64,000 nucleotides of DNA from Astropecten irregularis (Eukaryota; Echinodermata; Asteroidea; Paxillosida; Astropectinidae): NCBI GenBank assembly GCA_963971285.1, contig OZ020244.1:21080001-21144000 (forward strand), read 5' to 3'. The translations under genes and the position numbers were made by a program. Under the pieces are notes generated by a model that saw only the letters and a program-made list of their open reading frames with translations, ran no database searches and had not been told where the DNA came from. This document shows, in pieces, positions 24,044-34,330 of this stretch. Position 1 is the first letter of the stretch, and every line of letters starts with the position of its first letter.

Positions 24044-26973
24044 TCATGTTAGTGTTTCTCCCTTGGTCACCTATGGGGAAAATGATGAAAACCAATAAGT
24101 TGCAAAAATAGTGGTTAACTTATAATAAAATAAATTAAACAGAACCCCATGCACCGTTCTCAGGTTCCAGCATTGCTGCGTGTATCCATGAAATGATCCT
24201 TGGGGTGTGGCGGTGTGTGCGTGGTTTCATGGCTTCTGACTGCCAAACGAACAAAGATAATTGACTTCTGGGGTCACCACCAACGTAGGGCTGGATGGTT
24301 CAGTTGATAGAGCGCCTGTATAGTATTCAGGAGGTCGCCGGTTTGAATCCCGCTCCAGTCAATTCTTATTTGTTCACTTTTCAGTCAGTTTCCATTGTGG
24401 TAATTTGATGACTAAATAGAACACAACCGAATGGATATCAAAGTGCCATCTGACAGCACAATGCGTGAGACTTGGTAGCTCTGCAGCTTCAGGGGTTGAC
24501 TAGGGTGATAGGTGCATGAGGACAAACCTTGACTTTTCACAACAAATGGTAGGTGCTCAAATACTACTGACAGAATTTCAACAGCAGTATGTGTGTGGTT
24601 TCATGGCTTCTGACAGCCAGATGAACAAAGACAATTGACTATTAGAAACACCACCAACATAGAGCTGGGTAGCTCAGTTTGTAAGAGCTCTGATGTCGAT
24701 TTCACGAAGCCCTGCGATCGATCGTAACTCGAGTTGTGAAGGAACCCATCGTAGGGGGCCTATCCCACGTAGGGCTTCAATGCATCAAAAGTCCTACGAT
24801 TGATAGTAAGTTACGAAGAGTTTGGTGAAATCGACCCCTGGAATGGTAATCCGGAGGTCGCTGGTTCGAATCCCGCTCCAGTCAATTTTTCTTTGTACAC
24901 TTTTCAAAGAATTCCAACAATTCTGAAGTTCTGTTTGATGAGACTCACCCTAGCTTCCAGGTACTCAATCTGTCTCTCCAGTGATGTCAGCTTCTCATTC
25001 AACATGGCTAGTCTAGATCGACATGACGTGTCTATTATGCACAGAAAGAACAAACAAACCACACCGGTAATCCTGAATCGCCAAGGTACAAGGAAACTAG
25101 CTGTCAGATCCTGGCTGGTAGGTTAGTGCCCCTGGGGGTTTGAATAACTTGAATTAGTGATTGAATGAGCTGTAAAATGCTACTAACGAACAGTTGATAA
25201 ATATTCAGGATAAATATTCAGGAGGGGGGGGGGACATTATTGTAAAATATTTAGTAAGGGATGAGTACTATCAAGAAAGGGTCTGGCACAATATGTAAAA
25301 AGTGATTCTAGTTGAAATATCAGAATGGCAAGACTGGTGCTAAATACCACAGATTACCACAGGGAAAATGGATCATAAATGACGTATTATCACACAAACC
25401 ATACTGTGATGTGCATGAACTGTGAAAATAAGCTTACCAAAAGAAATCCATTTGTGGTAAACTGTGGTATGCACTATGCAGGTGGGTTATGGTTCAGAGT
25501 ATCATTGTCACATCCCAACTGTGGCCAATGCTCCAACTGTGTCAGCACAGTTGGGCCTACCCAACTTGTTGGGCGCAAACGATGCAGGTGTGGGATGGTC
25601 ATAAAATAATTTTCTATAGATTACCAATCCTCATTCAATTCTGAAAATGGAAAAGTGCTGGCTAAAAACTTGTTTTCTTGGCAACTGACTTCATTTGGCT
25701 TGCATACAACGGGGATCTCACGATAATTATAGACAATTCCTCTTCAATGTCCGCATTTTGTTTGGCCAAACACAAACATGAGGGTAAGGGTGTACAAGCA
25801 GGTCCGATACCTATAAAGGAAATATAACTGTATTGTCTGTCTGTTTTGAAGTTTGCAACAAACAGGTAAGAAAATTGTATTTTTACTCTGAAATGTTGCA
25901 CAAAATTCTTCTATCTGGGGATTTAAGGACTCAGGAACATTTGCTGAAAGTAAAAAATATCATTTTGGAACAGTTGAAACTATTAAGTTGTTTGTATTCC
26001 CTTTACAGGTATCGGACCTGCTTGTACACCGTTACCAACATGAGATAGGCCTATAAAACAGCTATAGGTCTACCTAGCAAAGTTTGCTCTCTGTTCAAAT
26101 CGAATACATGTACATGTACATAGTTTTGGGGGTTATACTGATTGCTGCAGAGGTAAAAGTGTACGTTTGTGCCCAGCCCAACTTAAGTTGAGTATGTCCA
26201 ACTGTGTCCGTTACAGTTGGGCATGACTCAGACAAAGGTGGGGCTGCCCCGAAACACAGTTATGGGGCAGAGGCATCGTTGGGACGTAACATCATTACCA
26301 GTAATCATTCGTAACCTACACTGTACAATTCTCAGTCTTACCATGTACTCACAGTCACATTAGACATATATGTTTACCCCAACTTAGTCTCAGTTTTACA
26401 TAGTTGCGATGATCGTAACCCTAGGTCTGACATGGGGACTGGGTCCCCATGCCATAGGTCACAATTAGTCATCGCAACTAAGTTTTACAAAAACTAAGGT
26501 TACTCCGTGGGTAATTACAACTTTCGGGAACCCCCATCATATCCTTATCACATGCACATGTGCAAGGGAACATATTCAGGGTCGTTCCAGCGTGTGGTAA
26601 ATTACACAAAGGGGTCCCAAACTTTCGCCCCTCCTTCCTTGGGCCCAATGACTTTTCGTGGTGGCATTATTAAATTTTCTGAGTGGTTAAAACAACAGTC
26701 GATTGATTGAGCCTTCTAGTTCTAGAATTGGCTAACCCACACACTCAAGTCTCTCCCCTCTTTAAAAAAAAAATTGCCATTTATTTTGTAATGTAGGCTA
26801 CATGTGAAAACTAATGTAAGGCCAGGCTACATTATTTTTTTACCAAATGAATTGAGAAAGTCGGCAATCTTCTTGATGTTTGTTGTTATGACTTCGATGT
26901 ACTCCCTGTTCACCCAGTCCTCCTGAATCTGTTGCTGGACTGTCGACTGAGGTGCTTGTCGCATTCGGGACAT
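24044..26973 (-). CDS. BRK1: BRK1 (BRICK1/HSPC300), WAVE regulatory complex subunit
   Basis: Small coiled-coil subunit of the SCAR/WAVE complex, which activates Arp2/3-driven actin branching. Three coding exons on the minus strand: 26973-26844, 25031-24949 and 24070-24044, total 79 residues (human 75). Exon 1 reads [20 protein letters not shown] then IADFLNSF; the split Asp codon G/AC leads to [20 protein letters not shown] then IEYLEAR; the last exon is only eight codons plus stop, VTKGETLT, matching the known C-terminus. An in-frame upstream ATG exists at 27039, but the one at 26973 gives the family's usual N-terminal length. Intron 1 carries an hAT-like MITE (25783-26036). Convergent with PUS7L. 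Confidence 0.95.
24170..24410 (+). mobile_element. tRNA-derived SINE, copy B (best preserved)
   Basis: The tRNA-like part is 24289-24360: acceptor arms GGCTGG and CCAGTC pair, A box TGGTTCAGTTG, B box GGTTTGAATCC. A conserved block (GTGGTTTCATGGCTTCTGAC) precedes the tRNA part, and the tail TTCAGTCAGTTTCCATTGTG follows it. Lies between BRK1 exons 2 and 3. Confidence 0.8.
24590..24905 (+). mobile_element. tRNA-derived SINE, copy C, split by a MITE
   Basis: The head and A box (GGTAGCTCAGTTTG) lie before 24692 and the B box (GGTTCGAATCC) after 24839; the sequence between is an unrelated inverted-repeat element. Confidence 0.8.
24693..24838. mobile_element. MITE nested in SINE copy C
   Basis: Ends GTCGATTTCAC and GTGAAATCGAC; internal AGGGCTTC and CCTACGAT arms also pair. 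Its place inside the SINE dates it as younger than that SINE copy. Confidence 0.75.
25783..26036. mobile_element. hAT-like MITE with perfect 8-bp duplication (BRK1 intron 1)
   Basis: 254 bp. Ends GGTAAGGGTGTACAAGCAGG and the inverse CCTGCTTGTACACCGTTACC; AACATGAG flanks both sides exactly (25775-25782, 26037-26044). Confidence 0.9.
26380..26505. repeat. Imperfect inverted repeat in BRK1 intron 1
   Basis: Arms TAGTTGCGATGA and TCATCGCAACTA with further paired TTTTACAT/AAACTAAGG-like ends and a central CATGGGGACTGGGTCCCCATG palindrome. Probably another short transposon. Confidence 0.6.
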
Positions 26974-27368
26974 TTTGACCCAATTCTGGAAGTGATTTTG
27001 ACAGGCTAAACAACAGTTTCTTACACAACAACACAGCATGCAGCACTTCCTGGTCGGCCGATCAAATACGCCAACTGCACGTTTATATATTTCCTAATGT
27101 TCACCCTAGATGCCTGTGCCGCGCAATTCCATTTGACCATAGAAAGCGCCCTGCAATTTTTGGTCCAATCAAAAGTACCGTTTGATTTATGCGGTGTAGC
27201 GTTAATGGTTTCGTGTTATTATAACGTGTATTTGGTGCTCATCTTGTCGCAAACGGACGCCGCTGAAGTCAGATTGTGGTTCTGTCGAGATAGACTAGGA
27301 TATCTGGTTATTTTAATAAATTGAAATAAATTACCATTGGAGGGAACGTGTGACACGATTTCTGTCAG

Positions 27369-27413
27369 TAGAAGAAGGAGCACCGAAGCCTTATACATTC
27401 AAGTATGATTCAG
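27369..27413 (+). other. Candidate orphan coding exon
   Basis: The acceptor GATTTCTGTCAG ends at 27368 and the donor CAG/GTATGG follows 27413. Between them one frame reads VEEGAPKPYTFKYDS with phase 1 at the exit. It lies just upstream (divergent side) of BRK1. A possible partner is the segment at 32308-32396, which enters in the matching phase. Family not recognised; could be chance. Confidence 0.25.
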
Positions 27414-27600
27414 GTATGGTTTGCATGAAATTTGCTCCAGTGATTAAGTGGCTGACATAATGACTGGCGAGCTCGAGCATCATATTTTGATATTGACAGA
27501 CGGCCCTCTATTGCGCAGTCACAGTCACACTGACTGTATAGTGTATGCATGTATCATCTTAGAGAAAGGAAACAGTCCTTTGGGCCTAGTAGTTAGTACG

Positions 27601-27841
27601 GGTGCCAACTCGGTCCGTAACCAACTCGGTCCGAGTCAACTCGGTCCATGACCAACTCAGTCCGAAGCCAACTCGGTCTGTGACCAACTCGGTCCGTGGC
27701 CAACTCGGTCCGTGGCCAACTCGGTCCGAGGCCAACTCGGTCTGTGACCAACTCGGTCCGTGGCCAACTCGGTCCGTGGCCAACTCGGTCCGAGGCCAAC
27801 TCGGTCCGTGACCAACTCGGTCCGTAACCAACTCGGTCCCA
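27601..27841. repeat. 16-bp minisatellite, left arm (about 15 units)
   Basis: CAACTCGGTCCG followed by a variable 4-base spacer (TGGC, TGAC, AGGC, TAAC). Spurious frames with a 16-residue repeat arise from it on both strands. Confidence 0.95.
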
Positions 27842-29398
27842 ATGGGAAAACGTAGCCTGCAGTCATCGGTTTCCGATGGGATAACGGGAAAACTTCTATA
27901 AAACAGAAACGAAATAAAATTTCAGAAAATCACTTCACTAACTTTGAACTGGACACTTCCAGATTATACTCTGTAAAAATCCTCGAAGTTGAAGTCTTTT
28001 CTTTGGAAATATTGTCCGTCATATACAGCGACATCGATTCCGCTATGTAAACAAAGCGTCACCAGTTTTCGATAACTTGGTTGTGCGGCAAAGTTCGTTG
28101 ACATCGGAGTAGCTATGGCGTGCCAAGTCACTCAAAAATTGATGAAATATTGTCCTGACTTGATTTGATCGAACTGGGTCGATAGAGTTATTTATAAAAG
28201 GTCCTGAAACGGTTTTGATTCAAAGATCGTGAATGATAAATTATTTTTTATAAATAAATGGTTGAATCAACAAAATGAGAATTTGGTACAGATCATGGTA
28301 GGTAAAATTATTATCACAACATTTTTATAATATATGGCATCATAATGAGAGGCCTAAACGTGGATAGCTTAAGTTCATCAGCTTAGCAAAGTTTCAAATT
28401 AAAAAGAGAAAAATAAAATTATGGCACTTCGATTTGAGAAAGACTTTAACACTTTTGTTACATTGGCATGCCATAAAAACCCAGATCGCACTGGGATCAC
28501 GTGACCTGCCGTCTGACATCGGAAGAATGAAAGTTGTTCGAGCAGACGACAGTTTAGTTTGAAATATTTGACCACAGATTGTGTCTTTTATAAACGTTTG
28601 AACATTAGCCTTAAAATGCATTAGTAATCTATACCCAAAATTACATAGTTTTTTACTTTTGAGTATCAGTCACAACTGAAAACTTTATTCTCAATATTCT
28701 GAATGTTGGAGATAGCCCTGAGTGTAGTCATCACTTCAGGCATACTGATCACGAAGTATCACGCACGGTCTCGCGGTAAATGGGAATCAAATTTCGTCAT
28801 CGAAAACATATGTCCATCGGAAACTCATGACCGGACGATACACAAACAAGAATCCAGTTTGCAGCAGCAGTGTACAACATGATGTAGGCTACTTGCATTA
28901 ATGTTTTTTAATGTCATCATAACATCTGTTTTGCTTGTGGCTGAAACTGTGAAGAAATAAATTATGTCTTATTATGTTGATACCATAATTATTTGATAAA
29001 ATGGCACAATACAATTTTAATTAAAATATCAATTAAATTATACACAAAGTCAATTGCCTTGTGAAAACGTATTTTTTATGTTTAAAATTAATAAATCAAT
29101 TAGTGAATAATAATGATGATTGTTTTGTGTTTTGTGTTTTTTATTTTTTAGCCTTGTTTTAATTAATCTGTGTATATATATAAGATTTATAATTGGCAGG
29201 TGTTTGGGAAGGCACGTCTTTTGATGACAGGTTTTTTTTACTTTTTGTCATCCCTGGGCAGCACCTGGCAATGTATTTTTTATTCTTATAATGTTTTAAA
29301 GATAATAAATGAATAAATAAATAAATAGGCCTAAATAAATACGTACTCGTTTTGCTGCAACAAAATTACCAGACGTTTTTGCATGCATTATCCCATAG

Positions 29399-29575
29399 GG
29401 ACCGAGTTGGTCACGGACCGAGTTGGTCACGGACCGAGTTGGTCACGGACCGAGTTGGCCTCGGACCGAGTTGGTTACGGACCGAGTTGGTCATGGAGTG
29501 GACTGAGTTGGTTACGGACCGAGTTGGTCACGGACCGAGTTGCCTCGGACCGAGTTGGTTACGGACCGAGTTGAC
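29399..29575. repeat. 16-bp minisatellite, right arm (about 11 units)
   Basis: The inverse unit ACCGAGTTGGTCACGG with the same spacer variation, one expanded unit (TCATGGAGTGG) and one deleted unit (GTTGCCTCGG). Confidence 0.95.
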
Positions 29576-29602
29576 CTAAAACCGTTAGTACAGTGTACTT
29601 TG

Positions 29603-29955
29603 AATGTCAGACAAGTCGACCACAGGACAGTCATTAACTCAAGACAAGTCGACTAAAGATAACTTGACTCCGAGACAAGTCAACTCCATCTCTTCCGATG
29701 CGATGAACGGTGTACGTGTATGCGACATACAATGTAAAAAATGTATCTGAATATAAAATAACAAAGTTGCACCCGCGCATCACTTTGGCAGAGAAGGAGT
29801 CGACTTCACTTGTCTCGGAGTCGAGTTGTCTTTACGGTCGAGCTGTCTCGGAGTCGAGTTGTCTTTGAGGGCATTCTGTACATCTTGGAGTTGGGTTGTC
29901 TTTGCGGTCAAGCTGTCTCGAGTCAAGTTGTCCTGCGGTCAACTTATCTGACATT
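29603..29955. mobile_element. Second, smaller foldback element
   Basis: Left arm 29603-29688 starts AATGTCAGACAAGTCGACC; right arm 29794-29955 ends GGTCAACTTATCTGACATT. The arms consist of 16-17 bp units such as GACAACTCGACTCCGA and GACAGCTCGACCGTAAA. It starts 11 bp after the target duplication of the first foldback element. Its own duplication is not apparent. Confidence 0.75.
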
Positions 29956-30102
29956 CGTTTTAGCCCATTTTCATGATTTACACAAGTTCTTGTTTATGTT
30001 ACATCTAGATCTGGCCAAACATACCTATAGCCCTGATATTAAAGGTCGGTTCATACTTGTAATGAATGAATGAATAAATGAAGAGATGAAAATTATACTC
30101 AC

Positions 30103-30217
30103 AGACCTGCTTATTCACAGCATACGCACAACGCAGCACGGTGGTCTGTTTCGCAGTGTCTGTGCTGCAGTTAAGAACGTGCACTGTACTGAAAGTGGGC
30201 GTCTTTGTGACCAGCAT
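30103..30217 (-). other. Candidate orphan first coding exon
   Basis: ATG at 30217, 38 open codons with GC-rich third positions (MLVTKTPTFSTVHVLNCSTD and on), and a strong donor GTGAGT after 30103. No family recognised and no partner exon found downstream on the minus strand. Confidence 0.25.
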
Positions 30218-30677
30218 TTGAAAATGAAAAGATTGTAGGCACCAATTTGATCCGTATTCGCACAAGTTAAAATATTTCAACATAGCTGCCGGATGTTCTG
30301 GTTCATATTCACGAATGTCAAATTTGTATATTTTATATAAAATAAAATCTCACCCTGGCTATATAAATAATATGATAAAATTCCAATTCCATCAAATAAG
30401 ATGGTCAAGGTGCTCATTTCTACATTGTACACATAGCTCAATAACAAAGAAACAATCAATACATGTATACATAGTGTACAAACAAATTATTAACAATGTC
30501 AATGCAGATTACTTGAAACAGGAGGAGAACAAGAATGTCTTAAGGCTTTTCTTAAACAGATCAACACTAATAATTTGACAAATACAGCTGAATGTTATGT
30601 AGGCAATAGTTCAATACAAATTTGTGCCATAAAAAGTGTCACATGTATTGCATGGATGCTGTATATGTTCATACATT

Positions 30678-30906
30678 ATCCAGAAATTAGTCAGAAAACA
30701 GTTTTGATCTCGGGGTAAGATTAAAACCATTCTTTATGATTTATAAGAAAAATTGAGACAGGTCTTCGCTATTTTCTGGTGACTCAGATTTCCTATTGAG
30801 CTCAAATTTTCACAGGTTTATTATTTCATGTACATGCTGGATCAGCCAAAGTGTGAGTGCTGTTCTGCGACCTTTACCAATCATGTATTATACATGTACC
30901 TTTAAT
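30678..30906. mobile_element. GTACAGGATTGG family, truncated copy
   Basis: Matches the 11046 copy from the GTTTTGATCT segment to the ACCAATCATGTATTATA end; the left part is missing. Confidence 0.65.
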
Positions 30907-31819
30907 TACAGGTACTCACATGTAGTTCTGTCTTCACTCTAATTAGTCTACACAAAGTAAGAGTATGGAGCAGGTGCAAGCTAGGCATGTTAATAAGTTG
31001 TGTAACATAGCAACGGTTGTCAGGAAACCCATGTTCATTTACGTAATTATGAAATGGAATTTAGGTTTGAGAAGATTGAAAAACAAATTTTTAGGCGAAC
31101 AAATTTGGTAAGGTTGTGAATATTGAAAACAGGTCTACAAAACGTGTTTTATATAATAATTTTTGTTTTGTTAGTGTCTTGTTTTTGCAGTGTATTGCAC
31201 ATCAACACGAGTTAGATTATGTTGCCATGCAATTTTAAATAACATTTGCCACATGATGGGGTGATGTGGTTTGGTCATCACTATCCACCATATTGGATGG
31301 CAGTTTCTATGTTTTGTTTTGTTTTGTTTTATTTATTTGGTTTTTTTTTCTCCTTGTGGAGAACTTACACACATTCTCTTTATAAAAACAATGAGCGAGT
31401 ATAGTACATCAAATCAAGTGGTGAATATACTTCTCGCCGTAGGACAGCATCTACCCTTTTTGTTTAAATGGTGCAGTTTGGTAACTTTGTTTAAATATCA
31501 CTCAGTCTGATGTGAAATACAAAATTGATCAAACAGGGTATCTATCCATTTCGATATTGAATTTGAATAAATCCTACTTGGCCCAGCTGTCTTGGTGGTC
31601 TACTTTGTTGGATGTCTGTGCTAGTAACTGGAACTGGAGGATTTGCATGTTTTCGGTTCAGATCCGAGCCAAGCCAAGCAGGGCTGCGAATCTCTGTCTC
31701 ATGCACTCAGAAACATCACGATCAGAGACCATACACTATACACTATTACAGTGTTGAGTGTTAATACTCATGTTTTTTTTAAAAGCTGACAAAGCCTTAT
31801 TTGAATAATTCCACCAGAT

Positions 31820-32008
31820 TAAAAGTACGTACAGTACAGGATTGGTAACATACCCAAACAGAAAAATTAAAGTCGGGTTTTTGCTAATTTCTCTTGACTC
31901 AAATGTCTGATTGAGCTCAAATGTTCACGAACCTGTGTGTTATTTTATGTACCGGTATCAGACGAAGTGCGAGTGCTGTTATGTGATCATAACCAATCGT
32001 GCATTATA
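31820..32008. mobile_element. GTACAGGATTGG family, internally deleted copy
   Basis: Has both ends (GTACAGTACAGGATTGGTAA and AACCAATCGTGCATTATA) but lacks the middle. Confidence 0.7.
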
Positions 32009-32112
32009 CCATAGAGCTAAATGCAAGATTTATGACATTGTTTCTCTTGTGGCAAAGAGATAAATGTACATATTATAATCTTTTTATGGGTGGATATTTA
32101 CAGGTGTTATTC

Positions 32113-32140
32113 AAAGAAAGAAAGAAAGAAAGAAAGAAAG
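32113..32140. repeat. (GAAA)n microsatellite
   Basis: Seven uninterrupted AAAG units. Confidence 0.95.
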
Positions 32141-32307
32141 GCCTTTTCACTCTTGGAACATAATTGATTGATCTGAAGTAATACGTGGCTACTTTATCTA
32201 CATGTACACTGTACATACGTTTACATGAACAGGGACGCTTTTAGTTTGTTACAGATATTGCCTCAACCTGATGGAATGATGGAATAAAAAAAAGGTGTCA
32301 CTATCAG

Positions 32308-32396
32308 GCGTCTGTATGCTTGTCGCCTTGGCACATATTGCTGGGAAGATAGATACTGTCTACAGGAAGTCTCAGTATGACTTTGTCCTTGCCTAA
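32308..32396 (+). other. Candidate orphan terminal exon
   Basis: After TGTCACTATCAG the frame reads VCMLVALAHIAGKIDTVYRK, then SQYDFVLA and TAA. The entry phase fits the exon candidate at 27369-27413, and the foldback elements would then sit in its intron. The polypyrimidine tract is weak and the family is not recognised. Confidence 0.22.
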
Positions 32397-33127
32397 AGTG
32401 AATGCCGCATCTACTCAGATTGGCGGAATTGCAGAAATGCTTGGGACTGCAATAACAAATGCTGTGTAAACACAGTGCGGGTACATTTCTGCTACATGCG
32501 GTTATTAAAAAAGACCTGGCATATACAGCATATATGTGCTTACTGCACCTATACACGTTTCTATTCTGAATTCTGATCATGCAGTTCCGATTGACCTAAA
32601 ACCTAAAATTGAGAAATGAATTTTGTCAAACAGTGATACCGACCGTTGTGTGAAAATCATACCTGTAATTGTATTCTTGTATTCTTGTTGAATCCAAAGT
32701 GAAAGACAGTGTTATTTATGGAATACAGTTATACCTTTTGGGGTGACAAGATTTTAAAATTACATCTGTCCTCCCGGTAGCATAATGTAATGTGTCATTT
32801 ACAATAATTTATTATGGATGTAGGCTTCATAGTACATAGATAGATCTGCAATTAAAATTAAAGCACCTGTCAAGCTGTACTGTGGAAATAGGTTTGATCT
32901 ATATTTTACAGTAATCAAGAGCCTTACATAAAGTAACACAACCCTTGAGTAGAAATATAATGGTGCACATCAACATGCACCACAATATATCTATGGCTCA
33001 AGGGTTGCATAAGGTGCTTATCATTAATGTCTTTGATCATTATGTCACTGGACCAGTAAGCAGTCCTGAAACCATCTCAGCTTACTGGAAATAATACATC
33101 AGGCCCAACTATATTGTATCAAATTAA

Positions 33128-33247
33128 GGGCCTGTTAGTTTAGCGCAAAGGATCCCAGATTTAGAGATCCACCTCCTTTGCAGGGTACACTAAAATGGGA
33201 TCCGGATCCGCAAAGTTTGTGATCCTGTGCATTAAACAAACAGGCAC
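33128..33247. mobile_element. GGGCCTGTTTGTTT MITE, third copy
   Basis: Ends GGGCCTGTTAGTTTA and TAAACAAACAGGC; interior contains two ATGGGATCC-like boxes as in the other copies. Confidence 0.75.
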
Positions 33248-34224
33248 AAAGCCATCTCTAGCTACCCTCATCACAGGTACTCATACAATACTCATGGGTG
33301 TAGTAGAGAAGCAATAGGGGACAAAGTGTCTTGCCTAAGGATGCATGTAAGCACCACCAACTCATGGCTGGACTCAAACCCACTAGATATTGAGTATCAC
33401 TCAGCCTTGATTTCAAAGGAACACCCAGTCTTAATTGGCACTTTTGCAAAACAAAATGCTATATGGCTTATTCTTATGTCGTCATACTTAAGAGTGAACA
33501 TGTACACTGTCAAATTAAAATAAGGCCGTTTCAAAATGACTTTGTTATTGCTTGAATTTACACACACCTGTCCAAGTGTCAATTAAAGCTGCTGCATCCA
33601 CTTCCCAAAGACTTGAATCGGTGGTTCCAAGGCCATAATCTAGTGGGCAATGCAAACCCAGCCTATCTAAATGACAATTATTGCAACCTCTTCTCTTAAG
33701 CTTAAATTGTTTTTCTTTGAAACAAGCCCGCATACAAATCAAGATGGACAGCTAGACCAATTAGGATAAAAGCAAATTAGAGGACAGAGCATAGTGGCAT
33801 ATTGAATATAAATTGCAAATCAGCTGTTAGTTAGTGTATAAGGAGGGCTAATGGGCATTTACTGTAGTGCTAGCTTTACAAAGATACATGTATGCAGACT
33901 AGCGTTCATAAAATAAATCACTTAAGAGAAACTTTACATGCAGTGTGTACGCAGTTAAGGACAAAATCTGCTTGTTAAATGTAAATTGTTGAGTTCTGTT
34001 GATCACCATTCGTTTTGCGAGAGGCATTCCATTAGAAAATTGAATTGTTGAGGGGGCCCTTTAAACATAGAGCAAGGTCTTCCCATCCATCGCAAAGGCT
34101 AGGGCAATGGAGTTCATTGCCTCCGTATTTTCTTTGAAATTACTCCCATTTTAAATCAATACAAGTAATAAACTGCTGCAAACGAATAATGGCCAGAATA
34201 ATGGCCTGAAATGTATAAAATGCT

Positions 34225-34330
34225 TTGAGTTAGGAGGGCCTGGTGCATTTCAATCCTAGCAGGATCTTTGTCGAAGGCTATCGATAAAGATCCTGCTAGG
34301 ATCAAAATGCGTCAGGCCCTCCTAACTCAA
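34225..34330. mobile_element. GGAGGGCCTGACG hairpin element, near-perfect copy
   Basis: 106 bp that folds almost completely on itself: TTGAGTTAGGAGGGCCTG pairs with CAGGCCCTCCTAACTCAA and TCCTAGCAGGATCTTT with AAAGATCCTGCTAGGA. Partial copies at about 941-990 and 46760-46812. Confidence 0.85.

Larger units (their letters stand above)
27600..29583. mobile_element. Foldback (TU-like) element, 1,984 bp, with 8-bp duplication
   Basis: Each arm is a tandem array of a 16-bp unit, CAACTCGGTCCGTGGC-like: left arm 27601-27841, right arm 29399-29575 in inverse orientation. Target duplication GTTAGTAC at 27592-27599 and 29584-29591. The inner edges also invert (GGTCCCAATGGG, CCCATAGGGACC). The roughly 1.5 kb interior has no gene. 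Long inverted arms made of short tandem repeats define foldback elements; sea urchin TU elements have this build (family knowledge). Confidence 0.88.

Noticed and set aside
24289-24360. Functional tRNA gene
   Set aside because: A and B boxes and an acceptor stem are visible, but the same sequence recurs in four dispersed copies with shared flanks and tail, so it is a SINE.
26974-27039. Upstream in-frame BRK1 start ([14 protein letters not shown])
   Set aside because: It would add 22 residues absent from the family; the ATG at 26973 gives the usual length.
27586-27866. Frames encoding a 16-residue repeat (DRVGHGPSW) on both strands
   Set aside because: By-products of the 16-bp minisatellite in the foldback arm; all frames are equally open.
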